Origin: Rheinheimera lutimaris
Lineage (GTDB): Bacteria; Pseudomonadota; Gammaproteobacteria; Enterobacterales; Alteromonadaceae
Assembly: GCF_013283795.1 (NCBI RefSeq)
Contig: NZ_JABSOD010000001.1
Span: 282,456-346,455, forward strand
Direction of reading: 5' to 3'
Length of the DNA stretch: 64,000 nt
The position numbers and the translations under genes were made by a program. How positions within the stretch are numbered: position 1 is the first letter of the stretch; each line of letters opens with the position of its first letter. Below, one piece after another: positions 43,593-53,618 of this stretch. Under the pieces are notes generated by a model. It was not told the DNA's origin. It saw nothing but the letters and a program-made list of their open reading frames with translations, and did not search any database.

Positions 43593-46420
43593 TATGCAAA
43601 TGCCCGCTGTTCGCCTTCACCCTCTACGTTGCTAACACAACGCAGACACAATTCAGCATGGGCAGCATCAGCACCAACATCATGGCGGTGATGCCAGCAG
43701 CGGCCGCATTTTGCTGCTGTTGATGCCACTACCTGCACGCTTAAGCCGGCTAATTCGGTTTGCACCGCATCAGCCGGTGCGGCTTCGGTGCTTACCTGTG
43801 CCGTAGAGGTGATTAGCACAAAACGCAGCTCGTCACCCAGCTTGGCTAAATCGGCGGCCAGTGCCGCTGAGGCATATAAAGTAACTTCCGCCTGCAGCGA
43901 AGCGCCGATTTTTTCTTCGCGCCGTGCCGCTTCCAATACTTTGTTTACTTCGTCACGCACCTGCAGCAGTTGCTGCCAGAAAGCATCGTCAAACTTACCG
44001 CCGGTTACACCGCTAAAACCGGTATACCAGACATCGGTAAACACAAACTCTTGCTGCTGGCCCGGCAGTTCCTGCCAGATTTCCTGGGCGGTAAAGCTCA
44101 TTACCGGCGCCATCCAGCGCACCATCGCCTGGGCAATATGATACAGCGCGGTTTGACAAGAACGCCGTGCCAGGCCATCACTGTGTGCGGTGTACTGGCG
44201 ATCTTTAATTACATCCAGATAGAAGCTGCCCAGCTCTACGGTACAGAAGTTCATCAATTTCTGACTAACCTGGTGGAACTGATAATTGTCGTAAGCATCA
44301 ACAATCTCTTGCTGCAGTTTAGCGGCGCGGTTCACTACCCACAGGTCAAGCTCAACCATTTGCTCAAACGGTACTAAATCGGTCGCCGGGTTAAAGCCGT
44401 TTAAGTTGGCCAGTAAAAAACGCGCAGTGTTACGAATACGGCGGTATTTATCGGCAGCGCGGTTTAGTATTTCATCCGACACTGTCATTTCTGAGGTGTA
44501 ATCGGTAGTGGCTACCCATAAGCGCAGAATGTCAGCACCCAGTTTGTTCATCACGTCCTGCGGTGAGACCACATTGCCCAACGACTTTGACATCTTGCGG
44601 CCATCACCGTCGACGGTAAAGCCGTGTGTCAGCACCTGCTTATACGGTGCTTTATGTTTAATGCTAACGCCGGTCATCAATGACGACATAAACCAGCCAC
44701 GGTGCTGATCCGAACCTTCCAGATATAAATCGGCCTGGTCAGCGCCGCCAAACTCCGGCCTTGCTTCCACCACGCAAGCATGGGTAACACCGGAGTCGAA
44801 CCACACGTCCAGCGTATCTGTTACCTTAACGTATTGCTGTGCATCTTCGCCCAGCAGGCTTTCAGCGCTTAAATCAAACCAGGCCTGAATGCCGTCCTGC
44901 TCTACCAGCTTTGCTACCTGCTCCATTAACGCCTGAGTGTTCGGGTGCAATGCGCCGGTATCTTTATCAACAAACAGTGCGATAGGCACACCCCAGGTAC
45001 GCTGGCGTGAAATACACCAGTCCGGCCGGCCTTCCACCATTTTCTCAATCCGCTGCTGGCCCCAATCAGGGATCCAACGCGTTTGCTCTATTTGCGCAAG
45101 TGAGGTAGCACGCAGGCCCTGTTGTTCCATGCTGATAAACCACTGCGGTGTGGCACGGAAAATTATCGGCGTTTTATGGCGCCAGCAATGCGGGTAGCTG
45201 TGCTTATAAGCTTTGTGCACCAACAGTGCGCCGGCTTCTTTGAGTGCCTCAACTACGCTGTCATTGGCCTTAAACACATGCTGGCCGGCAAACAGTGGCG
45301 TATCAGGCAGGTAAACGCCATTGGCGCCCACGGGGTTGGCCACTTCAAGGTTATATTGCTTGCCGACAACAAAGTCTTCCTGGCCATGGCCGGGCGCGGT
45401 ATGCACACAACCGGTACCAGAGTCGGTAGTAACGTGCTCACCCATAATCAGTGGCACGCTAAAGTCGTACAACGGATGCTGTAATGGCACCAATTCCAGC
45501 GCAGCACCTTTGGCAAAACCCAGTGCGTGGTAATGTTCGATACCGGCGCGGGCCATCACCTCTTTTACCAGGTCAGTCGCCATAATTAAGCGCTCAGCAC
45601 CCTGCGGGCCCTGCTCAACCTGCACCAGGCTGTAATCCAGTTTGGCATTTAATGCCACAGCACGGTTGGCCGGGATGGTCCAGGGCGTAGTGGTCCAAAT
45701 AACCACCGACACCTTGCCGCTGCCGCGCTTACCGTCAGGATGATCAAAACGGTCTACCACCGCTTCATCGGTTACGGCAAAACGTACATCAATCGCCGGC
45801 GATATCTTATCCTGATATTCCACTTCCGCTTCGGCCAGCGCCGAGCCACAGTCAGTACACCAGTGCACCGGCTTAAAGCCCTGCTGTAAATGGCCGTTAG
45901 CGATTATTCTGCTCAGTGAACGGATAATATTAGCTTCAAAGCCGTAGTCCATGGTGCGGTACGGGTTTTGCCAGTCTCCCAACACGCCCAAGCGGATAAA
46001 GTCGGTGCGCTGAGCATCAATTTGTGTAGCAGCATACTCACGGCATTTCTGGCGAAATTCGGCCGCGTTCAATTTAACCCCCGGCTTGCCGTATTTCTTT
46101 TCTACTACCAGCTCAATCGGCAGGCCATGACAGTCCCAACCCGGTACATAAGGCGCGTCAAAATCGTCCAGCGTTTTAGCTTTAACGATAATGTCTTTCA
46201 GGATTTTGTTTACAGCATGCCCAATGTGGATATTGCCGTTAGCGTAAGGAGGGCCGTCATGCAGAATAAAGGTTTTTTTGCCTTTTTTAGCCGCACGAAT
46301 TTTGCCGTATAAATCGGCGTCGGTCCATTTCGCCAGCATTTGCGGCTCACGTTGCGCCAGATTGGCGCGCATCGCAAAAGCCGTTTCCGGCAAATTCAGG
46401 GTATGCTTGTAGTCGCTCAT
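43592..46420 (-). CDS. ileS: Isoleucyl-tRNA synthetase
   Basis: The 942-residue class I synthetase has the HIGH motif ([12 protein letters not shown]), the CP1 editing domain ([28 protein letters not shown]), KMSKS ([11 protein letters not shown]), an anticodon-binding region and a C-terminal zinc site (CGRCWHHR...LCLRC). This is the bacterial IleS1 type. It overlaps ribF by 4 bp and lspA by 1 bp. Confidence 0.98.
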   Translation of the reverse strand: MSDYKHTLNLPETAFAMRANLAQREPQMLAKWTDADLYGKIRAAKKGKKTFILHDGPPYANGNIHIGHAVNKILKDIIVKAKTLDDFDAPYVPGWDCHGLPIELVVEKKYGKPGVKLNAAEFRQKCREYAATQIDAQRTDFIRLGVLGDWQNPYRTMDYGFEANIIRSLSRIIANGHLQQGFKPVHWCTDCGSALAEAEVEYQDKISPAIDVRFAVTDEAVVDRFDHPDGKRGSGKVSVVIWTTTPWTIPANRAVALNAKLDYSLVQVEQGPQGAERLIMATDLVKEVMARAGIEHYHALGFAKGAALELVPLQHPLYDFSVPLIMGEHVTTDSGTGCVHTAPGHGQEDFVVGKQYNLEVANPVGANGVYLPDTPLFAGQHVFKANDSVVEALKEAGALLVHKAYKHSYPHCWRHKTPIIFRATPQWFISMEQQGLRATSLAQIEQTRWIPDWGQQRIEKMVEGRPDWCISRQRTWGVPIALFVDKDTGALHPNTQALMEQVAKLVEQDGIQAWFDLSAESLLGEDAQQYVKVTDTLDVWFDSGVTHACVVEARPEFGGADQADLYLEGSDQHRGWFMSSLMTGVSIKHKAPYKQVLTHGFTVDGDGRKMSKSLGNVVSPQDVMNKLGADILRLWVATTDYTSEMTVSDEILNRAADKYRRIRNTARFLLANLNGFNPATDLVPFEQMVELDLWVVNRAAKLQQEIVDAYDNYQFHQVSQKLMNFCTVELGSFYLDVIKDRQYTAHSDGLARRSCQTALYHIAQAMVRWMAPVMSFTAQEIWQELPGQQQEFVFTDVWYTGFSGVTGGKFDDAFWQQLLQVRDEVNKVLEAARREEKIGASLQAEVTLYASAALAADLAKLGDELRFVLITSTAQVSTEAAPADAVQTELAGLSVQVVASTAAKCGRCWHHRHDVGADAAHAELCLRCVSNVEGEGEQRAFA

Positions 46421-47391
46421 CCGTTATGTTCCGTCTTATCAGTAGTGGCATGCGCTTGGGTTAAAGCGGCACGCTGAAAAAATGCTTTTGCTGCTGTTAC
46501 ATCAGCAGCAATTTGGTGTTGTAGTGCAGCTAAACCATCGAAGCGTTGCTCGTTACGCAACTTATGCTGCAATAACACCTCTATTTGGCTGCCGTATAAA
46601 TCGCCTTTAAAATCAAATAAATGTGCTTCAAGCTGTTGCCGCTGGCCTTGCACAGTAGGCCGGTTACCAATATTTGCTACGCCGTAATAGCTGCCAAATA
46701 CCGTATTCGCTGTAATGGCGTAAACACCGGCTACCGGCAGCTTACGCCGGTATAAAAACACATTGGCGGTAGGAAAACCCAGGTCGCGGCCTAATTTTCG
46801 CCCATGCCGCACGCGGCCGGTTAGCGCAAAAGGCCGGCCCAGCATATCTGCCGCCAACGTCAGATTGTCGTCAGCCAGTGCCTGACGGATCAAGGTACTG
46901 CTGATCCGTTGCTGCCCCAACACTAAACTTGAGGTACTGCACAAGCTGAATTGATATTGCTCAGACGCTAATGCCAATAACTCAAAATTACCACTGCGGT
47001 TGCTGCCAAAGCGAAAATCATCACCGACAATTAAATGCTCCACGCCAAGCTGCTTTAGCAATAACTGCTGAATAAACTGCTGCGGCGCCTGCGCGGCAAA
47101 AGCGGGCGTAAAATTAACACAGAGCAAACGGTCAATACCCAGTTGCGCCAGCGCGTTGTATTTCTCGCGGAACCGCGTTAAGCGTGCCGGTGCTGCAGTG
47201 CCGGCGAACAACTCCAACGGCTGTGGTTCAAACAGCATCACGCAGGACGGCAGTTGCATTTGTTTCGCAATAGCCACCACTTTATGCAGCACCGCTTGAT
47301 GCCCCAAATGCACGCCATCGAAGTTACCGATAGTAAGCACACAACCGCGATGCCGGGGCTGAATATTATGTAAGCCGCGAATTAACTCCAT
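46417..47391 (-). CDS. ribF: Bifunctional riboflavin kinase/FAD synthetase
   Basis: The 324-residue protein makes FMN and FAD. The N-terminal nucleotidyltransferase (about 15-180; [26 protein letters not shown]) and C-terminal flavokinase (about 185-310; [28 protein letters not shown]) are both complete. It sits between murJ and ileS, overlapping ileS by 4 bp. It supplies the flavin that the three photolyase-family proteins need. Confidence 0.97.
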   Translation of the reverse strand: MELIRGLHNIQPRHRGCVLTIGNFDGVHLGHQAVLHKVVAIAKQMQLPSCVMLFEPQPLELFAGTAAPARLTRFREKYNALAQLGIDRLLCVNFTPAFAAQAPQQFIQQLLLKQLGVEHLIVGDDFRFGSNRSGNFELLALASEQYQFSLCSTSSLVLGQQRISSTLIRQALADDNLTLAADMLGRPFALTGRVRHGRKLGRDLGFPTANVFLYRRKLPVAGVYAITANTVFGSYYGVANIGNRPTVQGQRQQLEAHLFDFKGDLYGSQIEVLLQHKLRNEQRFDGLAALQHQIAADVTAAKAFFQRAALTQAHATTDKTEHNG

Positions 47392-47441
47392 GCCTGCCGT
47401 TTCTGAGTACTGATTATAAACCGCGCATTATAACCACTTAA

Positions 47442-49016
47442 TCAATTACTTTCAGCAACAGAATTGGCTTTAAAATGCCGCAAACGTACACCCAGCAACC
47501 ATAACAGGGCAAAATACCCCACGACAGCCAGCACACACAATGTGCTTAAGCGCCATACCTGCGCACTAAAGCTAAGTTGTACCCAAGCTGCCAGAGTTGG
47601 CGTTTGCCAATACAGCAACGCGGCCATCACCAGGCTGGCGACTACCAGTTTCAGTAAAAACAGCATACTGCTTTTACTTAGTTGGTATACCCCGGCCAGT
47701 TTTAAACCACGGTACAGTAAAAAAGCATTTAAACTGGCTGACATTGCCGTAGCCAGTGCCAGGCCAACATAACTTAAAAACGGTGCCAGCATCAGGTTAA
47801 ACGCCATATTCGCTACCATGGCAATAATACCGATGCGTACCGGCGTTTTAATGTCCTGCCGCGCATAAAACCCGGGCGCCAGTACTTTAATGAACATATA
47901 ACTGAGTAAACCGGTGCTGTAGGCAATTAAGCTGTACGACACCATCAGTACATCGTTTTGGCTGAACTCGCCACGCATAAACAGCAAAGCGATAATCGGT
48001 TGTGATAACACCATTAAACCTGCCATAGCAGGAATGCCGAACAAGGCGACAAAACGCAATGACCAATCCAGCGTTTGGCTAAAACGTTCGGTATTGGCGC
48101 CGGCATGATGGCGGGATAGATTTGGCAGAATGACCGTCGCAATAGCAATACCAAATAACCCCAGCGGAAATTCAATTAACCGGTCTGAGTAATACAACCA
48201 ACTTACCGCACCGGTAAGTAAGAAAGAGGCTATTACCGTATCAAGCAGTAAATTTATCTGGCTTACTGACACACCAAACAGCGCAGGCAGCATCAGTTTG
48301 CGAATTTTTGTTACGTTTTCATCGCGCCAGCCCCATTTAGGCCACACCAACAAACCAGCTTTCGCCAAAAACGGCAGTTGAAACACCAACTGCACCACAC
48401 CGCCGATAAAAACGCCCCAAGCCAGAGCCAGCGCCGGCTCATCCAGAGCGGGAGCCATATAGACCGCGCAGGCAATGATAGCGATATTTAAAAAGACCGG
48501 CGTAAAGGCCGCTACAGCAAAACGGTTATAGGTGTTTAGCACCGCACCGGATAAGGCCACCAGGCTGATAAACCATAAATACGGAAAGGTAATTTTCAGC
48601 ATCAGGCTGGCCAGCTCAAACTTATGCGCTTCAGGGCCATCATTTAGCCACTCAACAAACCAGCCCATACCGAACAACATGGCGACTAACGGCGAAGCAA
48701 TAACGCCAAATAAAGTTACCAGCGTAACGACTACACCTAAACTACCGGTAACCTTAGCCAGTAATTCGCGCACGGCATCATCGCCATGTTTGGCTTTTAC
48801 CTCAGCCAGTACCGGCACAAAGGCTTGCGAAAAAGCCCCTTCGGCAAATAAACGCCGCAAAAAATTCGGAATACGGTTAGCAAAAAAGAACACATCTGCC
48901 GCCGCACCGGCACCGATGAAATTTGCCACTACCACGTCGCGCACCAACCCAAGCACACGGGAAATCAATGTCATAAAGCTGACAATAAGGCCTGATTTTA
49001 ATAACTTTGCCGACAC
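47442..49016 (-). CDS. murJ: Lipid II flippase MurJ
   Basis: The 524-residue MOP-superfamily protein flips lipid II across the inner membrane. The N-terminus (LLKSGLIVSFMTLISRVLGLVRDVVVANFIGAG) and RLFAEGAFSQAFVPVLAE are diagnostic, and about fourteen hydrophobic helices follow. It is divergent from rpsT and is the first gene of the minus-strand block, 50 bp ahead of ribF. Confidence 0.96.
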   Translation of the reverse strand: MSAKLLKSGLIVSFMTLISRVLGLVRDVVVANFIGAGAAADVFFFANRIPNFLRRLFAEGAFSQAFVPVLAEVKAKHGDDAVRELLAKVTGSLGVVVTLVTLFGVIASPLVAMLFGMGWFVEWLNDGPEAHKFELASLMLKITFPYLWFISLVALSGAVLNTYNRFAVAAFTPVFLNIAIIACAVYMAPALDEPALALAWGVFIGGVVQLVFQLPFLAKAGLLVWPKWGWRDENVTKIRKLMLPALFGVSVSQINLLLDTVIASFLLTGAVSWLYYSDRLIEFPLGLFGIAIATVILPNLSRHHAGANTERFSQTLDWSLRFVALFGIPAMAGLMVLSQPIIALLFMRGEFSQNDVLMVSYSLIAYSTGLLSYMFIKVLAPGFYARQDIKTPVRIGIIAMVANMAFNLMLAPFLSYVGLALATAMSASLNAFLLYRGLKLAGVYQLSKSSMLFLLKLVVASLVMAALLYWQTPTLAAWVQLSFSAQVWRLSTLCVLAVVGYFALLWLLGVRLRHFKANSVAESN

Positions 49017-49117
49017 TTACGCTTCCTTCTTTTAGTCAACGGCTATTTTGCCCCTTTACCGTAGCGGATTACCAGTAGGCCACAGGATTAAAATCTGTGA
49101 CTTTACCGTTAAAGCAT

Positions 49118-49146
49118 TTGACAACGGGCCATTAAATAGGCATATT
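49118..49146 (+). promoter_or_regulatory. rpsT promoter
   Basis: A perfect -35 TTGACA (49118-49123), 17-bp spacer and -10 CATATT (49141-49146; TATTAT overlaps two bases later) lie 46 bp upstream of the rpsT start. Confidence 0.7.
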
Positions 49147-49191
49147 ATGCGGCCTTTGATGGGTCCGGTTTAGTTTTTTAGGAGTGTTACC

Positions 49192-49461
49192 TTGGCTAAC
49201 ATTAAGTCTGCTAAGAAGCGCGCAATTCAATCAGAAAAACGTCGTCAGCAAAATGCTTCACAACGTTCTATGATGCGTACTTTCATAAAGAAAACCTACG
49301 CGGCAGTATTAACTGCTGACGTAACTGCTTCAACTGAAGCATTCAAGAAAATGGTGCCTGTTCTTGATCGTATGGCCGCTAAAGGTCTGATCCACAAGAA
49401 CAAAGCAGCACGTCATAAAGCTCGTTTAAATGCACATGTAAAAGCATTAAGCGCCGCTTAA
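49192..49461 (+). CDS. rpsT: 30S ribosomal protein S20
   Basis: The 89-residue basic protein is S20: [21 protein letters not shown] and a helical body ending in KALSAA. Translation starts at TTG (49192) with AGGAG upstream; E. coli rpsT also uses UUG, which is linked to S20 autogenous control. It has its own promoter and a strong terminator. Confidence 0.98.
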   Translation: MANIKSAKKRAIQSEKRRQQNASQRSMMRTFIKKTYAAVLTADVTASTEAFKKMVPVLDRMAAKGLIHKNKAARHKARLNAHVKALSAA

Positions 49462-49472
49462 GACACAGTTCC

Positions 49473-49506
49473 AACAAAAAAGCCGGCTTACGCCGGCTTT
49501 TTTGTT
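49473..49506. terminator. Rho-independent terminator, rpsT and ArsR gene
   Basis: AACAAAAAAGCCGGC pairs with GCCGGCTTTTTTGTT over a 4-nt loop, with T-runs on both strands. It can end rpsT (plus) and the ArsR-family gene (minus). Confidence 0.9.
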
Positions 49507-49524
49507 GCTGTTACTCTGCCTTTA

Positions 49525-49827
49525 TCAGGCATCATCAGAGCAATACAATTTGTGCATTAGCGCAATTATCGCCTCAGCCTCTTTACTGTTCAGGCTGTAA
49601 AATACGGTTTGAGCTTCTTTGCGTGTTTTTACCAACTTATGCCGGCGTAACAACGCCAAATGCTGTGACAAAGCAGACTGGCTTAACTCCAGCTTTTGGT
49701 TCATCTCCCCGACCGACAATTCCCCTTCCAGCAAGTGGCAAAGGATCAGTAACCGCCGTTCATTCGATACAGCTTTTAGCAGCTTCACGGCTTTGGCGGA
49801 ATTTTTCAACATATCCTGTAAATTCAT
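49525..49827 (-). CDS. ArsR/SmtB-family regulator, BigR/YgaV-like
   Basis: The 100-residue winged-helix repressor has the ArsR fold with recognition helix SQSALSQHLALLRR. The metal-site motif ELCVCDL is absent (GELSVGEMN). Two cysteines, C30 (RLLILCHLL) and C96 (HKLYC), match the spacing of the thiol-persulfide switch in BigR/SqrR/YgaV regulators, so it may sense sulfide, persulfide or redox state. No sulfide-oxidation gene is adjacent, so its targets are unknown. Confidence 0.82.
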   Translation of the reverse strand: MNLQDMLKNSAKAVKLLKAVSNERRLLILCHLLEGELSVGEMNQKLELSQSALSQHLALLRRHKLVKTRKEAQTVFYSLNSKEAEAIIALMHKLYCSDDA

Positions 49828-49955
49828 TACACTTACACTCTGTCTGTCTGTCCGGATGGACTAATATTACCGATTTAAGGATAGAGCGACAATCTAATCA
49901 TTCTTATTTAACAAAGAATCACGATTATTGAAAATAATATATCTCAGCGGGTAAC

Positions 49956-50333
49956 TCAGTGCAGCAGAGGCCGCACCAGGCTGTTAATTCTGCTGGCGGT
50001 AAACGGCTTGACTACAAAGGCTTTGGCACCATTTTCTATGGCCTGCTTCAGGTTTTCTACGCTGGAAAATGCTGACACCATAAAAACAACGGTATGTTGA
50101 TCCTGTTGTTTAAACAATTTTAATAGTTGCTGGCCATCAATATCCGGTAGCTGAATATCCAGAAAAACCAATTGTGGCTGATGTTGGCTGAACAACTGCG
50201 TGGCAGTGTTGCCATCTGCGGCTTCGATAACCGACGTAATGCCCAACTGCTGCAAAATTTGACTGATATAACTGCGTACAGCAGCCACATCATCTACGAT
50301 AAGCGCACTAAGCGATTGAGGCATTCCTTGCAT
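49956..50333 (-). CDS. Single-domain CheY-like response regulator
   Basis: The 125-residue protein is a lone receiver: DD at 14-15, phospho-acceptor D59 in LVFLDIQLPD, Ser/Thr in VSAFS and Lys109 in VVKPF. There is no output domain, so it acts by protein contact or in a phosphorelay. Two in-frame ATGs (50333 and 50324) have weak, badly spaced ribosome sites. No kinase or chemotaxis gene is adjacent. Confidence 0.87.
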   Translation of the reverse strand: MQGMPQSLSALIVDDVAAVRSYISQILQQLGITSVIEAADGNTATQLFSQHQPQLVFLDIQLPDIDGQQLLKLFKQQDQHTVVFMVSAFSSVENLKQAIENGAKAFVVKPFTASRINSLVRPLLH

Positions 50334-50454
50334 CCTTACTACTTGCTGTCATTCCATCGGACAAACTGCCGTTTTTATCCCCACCCTCTGTGGAGCGCAG
50401 CAAAAAGGTGTTAGAGTCGGCAGTACTTTAACAATAGCGGGACAAAATGAAAAG

Positions 50455-51786
50455 ATGAAATTGTGGCTAACAACAATAACAGCAGCATTAAGCCTGAATG
50501 CAGCAGCAAATGAACTTACCCTGGATACCAACCTGGCTTATCAGCTTACTGAGTCTCTAACGGTAGAGGTGGGGCAACGTCTGGCCGGTAGCGAAGCCGA
50601 CGCCAGAGCCGTGACCTGGGCAGAGCAGAAATTTAAACAACTGGGCTACGACAAAGTCTGGACCGAGCCTTTTACTATGCAGTACTGGCAACGTGGCAGC
50701 GCCAGCCTGGCCGTTAGTGCGCCTTTTCATCAGAATTTAGTGGTAACAGCGCTTGGCGGTTCGATAGGTACACCATTTGACGGCATTAATGCACAGGTAG
50801 TGATGTTTGAAAGCCTGGAAGACTTAAAACAAGCAACCCAGGCGCAAGTAAAAGATAAAATCGTATTTATTAATAAAAGCATGGGCAAAGACAAACTGGG
50901 CACCTTTTACGGCTCAGTGGTAGGCGCGCGTGCTCAGGGTGCTGTTGAAGCGGCAAAACTGGGCGCCAAAGCTATTATTATCCGCTCAGTCGGCACCAGC
51001 ATTAACCGTTTTGCCCACACCGGCATTATGCGCTACAGCGAAGATGTTCCGCGCATTCCTGCTGCGGCCATTTCAGTACCGGATGCAATACAGCTGGATA
51101 AAATGCTAAGCCGTCAGCCGGAGCTGAGCCTGCATTTGCAAATGCAGAATAAATTACCGGGTGAAGTAGTAAGCCATAATGTGATAGCAGAGATCAGCGG
51201 CAGCCAGCGACCGGATGAAATAGTGCTGATAAGTGCGCATATCGACTCATGGGATGAGGGTACCGGCGCCTTAGATGACGGCGCAGGTGTCGGCATTGTC
51301 ATGGCTACCGGTGCTTTACTGAAACAACAGGGCCGGCCTGAGCGCACAGTACGGGTGGTACTGTTTGGCAATGAAGAAGGCGGCTTAGTCGGTGCCCGCG
51401 CCTATGCGGCTAAACATGCCACGAATCTGGAAAACCATGTATTTGCCTCTGAATCAGACTTTGGCGCCGGCCGTATCTGGCGACTGGACACCGGCTTTGG
51501 TGAAAAGGCATTGGCTTTTGGCAACACCTTACAACAGAAGCTGGCTCCGCTGGGTGTAGAGCCGGGTGACAATACCGCCTCAGGTGGCCCGGATGTCTCA
51601 GTGTTAAAAGCACAGGGAGTGCCGGTAGTCAGCCTGCAACAAGATGGTACAGACTACTTTGATTATCATCACACGCCAAACGATACCATGGACAAAATAG
51701 ACCCTGCCGCCATGAGACAAAATGTTGAGGCCTGGTTGATCACCACCCGCGAAGTGGCAAACAGCAAAGTAGATTTACGCCGCTGA
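50455..51786 (+). CDS. Secreted M28-family carboxy/aminopeptidase with PA domain
   Basis: The 443-residue protein has a signal peptide (about 1-18) and an inserted PA domain (about 110-240; DKIVFINKSMG, AKAIIIRSVG). The M28 catalytic domain has ISAHIDSWDEGTGALDDGAGVG, FGNEEGGLVGARAY and YFDYHHTPNDTMD, with all zinc ligands. It is similar to human plasma glutamate carboxypeptidase-like M28 enzymes. It stands alone. Confidence 0.92.
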   Translation: MKLWLTTITAALSLNAAANELTLDTNLAYQLTESLTVEVGQRLAGSEADARAVTWAEQKFKQLGYDKVWTEPFTMQYWQRGSASLAVSAPFHQNLVVTALGGSIGTPFDGINAQVVMFESLEDLKQATQAQVKDKIVFINKSMGKDKLGTFYGSVVGARAQGAVEAAKLGAKAIIIRSVGTSINRFAHTGIMRYSEDVPRIPAAAISVPDAIQLDKMLSRQPELSLHLQMQNKLPGEVVSHNVIAEISGSQRPDEIVLISAHIDSWDEGTGALDDGAGVGIVMATGALLKQQGRPERTVRVVLFGNEEGGLVGARAYAAKHATNLENHVFASESDFGAGRIWRLDTGFGEKALAFGNTLQQKLAPLGVEPGDNTASGGPDVSVLKAQGVPVVSLQQDGTDYFDYHHTPNDTMDKIDPAAMRQNVEAWLITTREVANSKVDLRR

Positions 51787-51803
51787 TTTTAATATTCAAC
51801 AAT

Positions 51804-52202
51804 TTATACGCGCGAGCGCAACGGCCTGGCATGCATAGGCCGTTGATGCTTGCGGTAACTACCGCGCAACAGCCACAACTGCATACCTATGACCAGCAGT
51901 ATCATCGCTGACGGATAAATATAGATATTGTTACTCAGAGCAAACAATAACAACGCCAGCATAAAATAACTGAACGGCAGCAATTCATAACACCAAAACG
52001 GCAACGCACCACCATATTTATTACGCGCGCCTTTGATATCAGAACGGCGGTTATCCGAGCGTAATACCCAGATCACTGCACCGGCAAACACCAGTAAAAA
52101 ACCACAAATAGCAATTAACCAAGCATTCGTCGCCAGCATTACTGCACTGCCGGTAACAACATAAACATAAGGCAAAACTTCATATATTTTATCCGGTACC
52201 AT
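51804..52202 (-). CDS. Hypothetical membrane protein
   Basis: The start at 52202 follows AGGAG by 8 bp and gives 132 residues; the frame extends 18 codons further upstream without a good site. There are four hydrophobic segments, in two hairpins (about 8-28, 30-48 and 78-98, 100-118), with a basic loop between and a very basic C-terminal tail. I do not recognise the family. It is convergent with the M28 peptidase gene. Confidence 0.65.
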   Translation of the reverse strand: MVPDKIYEVLPYVYVVTGSAVMLATNAWLIAICGFLLVFAGAVIWVLRSDNRRSDIKGARNKYGGALPFWCYELLPFSYFMLALLLFALSNNIYIYPSAMILLVIGMQLWLLRGSYRKHQRPMHARPLRSRV

Positions 52203-52385
52203 AGCAGGCTCCTGCTTCTTCAGCCTGCAATAAGTGTAGAACAAGTTTTTTGCCACGCCCGAAAATCAACCACAATCCATCAATTTAACTAATCTGAAAA
52301 CAGCAAAATTCCTCAGTTGAGTAAAACAGTTACCGCCAGCATAATGCGCACAAATTTTAACCGCTGTAGTATGCAGGAAAGCGCC

Positions 52386-52667
52386 ATGGAAAATATCGTG
52401 TTCGACGTAATCAGCTGGGTTGGGCTAACGATTTGTATTGGTGCCTTTTTTATTAAAGATGTGTTCTGGTTACGCCTGACAACCCTGATAGGCTGCAGCC
52501 TGCTGTTTGTTTACTACAGCCACATTGCCATTCCACAAGGCGTTATCTCAAACTTATTAGTATTATTAATTAATGCTTATTATTTAATTCGCTTTGCCAA
52601 AGCGCGTAAAGCGGAGCAAGCTGCCCGGCAAACCGCACCGGCAAGCCTGACTGCACAAGCAGAGTAA
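52386..52667 (+). CDS. Small membrane protein, YgjV-like topology
   Basis: The start at 52386 is chosen because AGGAAAG lies 6 bp upstream; a TTG further up is possible but lacks support. The 93-residue product has three helices (about 6-24, 27-47, 49-68) and an Ala/Gln-rich polar tail. The pattern WVGLTICIGAFFIKD...YYSH resembles small YgjV-type inner-membrane proteins. The function is unknown. It ends 69 bp before smrA. Confidence 0.6.
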   Translation: MENIVFDVISWVGLTICIGAFFIKDVFWLRLTTLIGCSLLFVYYSHIAIPQGVISNLLVLLINAYYLIRFAKARKAEQAARQTAPASLTAQAE

Positions 52668-52736
52668 TCCCCGCAATACTTTTGTCTGAACGGCCGGCGA
52701 GCTATAATTGCCGGCCGAAACACAGGAGTACCCGCA

Positions 52737-53327
52737 ATGCAAAACGACGAAGCTGAACTGTTTCTGCAGGAGATGTCCGGCGTTAAGCCGCTGTCGCAGG
52801 ATGCTGTATTACCGGAGCAAGGTGATTTTAATCCTACCCTGGCGCAGCAAGCCCGGCGCAAAGCGGCAGAGCAGGAAATGGAATATGATCCGAACTACCT
52901 CAGCATGGAATATGTTGATTTGGTTAAACCTGAAGAGCCTTTCACTTATAAAAAAGATGGCGTACAAGACGGTGTCTATCGTAACCTGCGTTTAGGTAAA
53001 TATCAGCTGGATGCCACGCTTAACCTGCTGGGTAAAAGCCTTAGCGACGCCAGACGTGAACTGTTTTATTTTATTGAAGACTGCCATAAACGCGGCATTC
53101 GTACTCTGCTTATTAACCACGGTATGGGCCGTAACAGCAAACCGCACCCGGCGATACTGCGCAGTTATGTGTTTAAGTGGCTGCCGCAAATACCTGTTGT
53201 GCTGGCGTGTAATACAGCCCAGAAGCAACATGGCGGTTATTCAGCAACTTATGTCCTGCTGCAAAAAAATGCGGAACAAAAGCGCGAAAACCGTGAGCTG
53301 CACAGCAAACGTGGCGCGCAGAAATAA
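52737..53327 (+). CDS. smrA: Smr-domain protein SmrA, putative DNA nuclease
   Basis: The 196-residue protein has an N-terminal region of about 85 residues and a Smr domain (about 90-180) with GKSLSDARRELFYFIEDCHKRGIRTLLINHGMGRNS and ACNTAQKQHGGYSATYVLL. This is the stand-alone SmrA/YdaL type of gammaproteobacteria, not the MutS2-linked form. Smr domains nick or cleave nucleic acids; the biological role of SmrA is not settled. A strong hairpin follows the stop. Confidence 0.92.
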   Translation: MQNDEAELFLQEMSGVKPLSQDAVLPEQGDFNPTLAQQARRKAAEQEMEYDPNYLSMEYVDLVKPEEPFTYKKDGVQDGVYRNLRLGKYQLDATLNLLGKSLSDARRELFYFIEDCHKRGIRTLLINHGMGRNSKPHPAILRSYVFKWLPQIPVVLACNTAQKQHGGYSATYVLLQKNAEQKRENRELHSKRGAQK

Positions 53328-53353
53328 CTAACCCCCGGCAAGCCGGGGGTTAG
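53328..53353. terminator. Bidirectional terminator after smrA and the small peptide gene
   Basis: A perfect 12-bp stem (CTAACCCCCGGC with GCCGGGGGTTAG) with a 2-nt loop starts at the base after the smrA stop codon. T-runs are poor on both sides. Confidence 0.65.
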
Positions 53354-53388
53354 GGTTAGTCAATCCGTTTGACTCTGTTCGATTCCTG

Positions 53389-53508
53389 CTATCCACCACA
53401 CAACAGGCAGACAGCTTCGGCTTTGGTCAAAAATGCCGATAACGCCATTAAACACACCACAACGGCGATTGCGGTAAAGCCAAAACCACGACTGGACGCT
53501 TTACGCAT
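53389..53508 (-). CDS. 39-residue signal-peptide-like small protein with C-terminal CLLCGG
   Basis: A short frame on the minus strand starts at ATG 53508 with GAGG 6 bp upstream and ends TAG at 53389. The product begins MRKASSRG, has a hydrophobic stretch (about 9-27, ending CLMALSAFLT) and ends KAEAVCLLCGG. It looks either like a secretion signal with cleavage after AEA, releasing a 7-residue Cys-containing peptide, or like a one-helix membrane peptide with a C-terminal CxxC. It fills the 291-bp space between smrA and the GNAT gene. I know no family for it. Confidence 0.5.
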   Translation of the reverse strand: MRKASSRGFGFTAIAVVVCLMALSAFLTKAEAVCLLCGG

Positions 53509-53618
53509 AACTAACCTCAGTAACGCTTTTTATTATTTTATTTAGCAAGTTGGCCTAAGTTTCCCCAAACCGACACTGAGTGTAGTTAAGTTGTAACAAA
53601 GTTACAATAACTGTGTAT

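Noticed and set aside
48532..49035. 167-codon plus-strand frame inside murJ
   Set aside because: Antisense to the conserved MurJ N-terminus, with low-complexity Ser/Thr/Asn composition typical of shadows.
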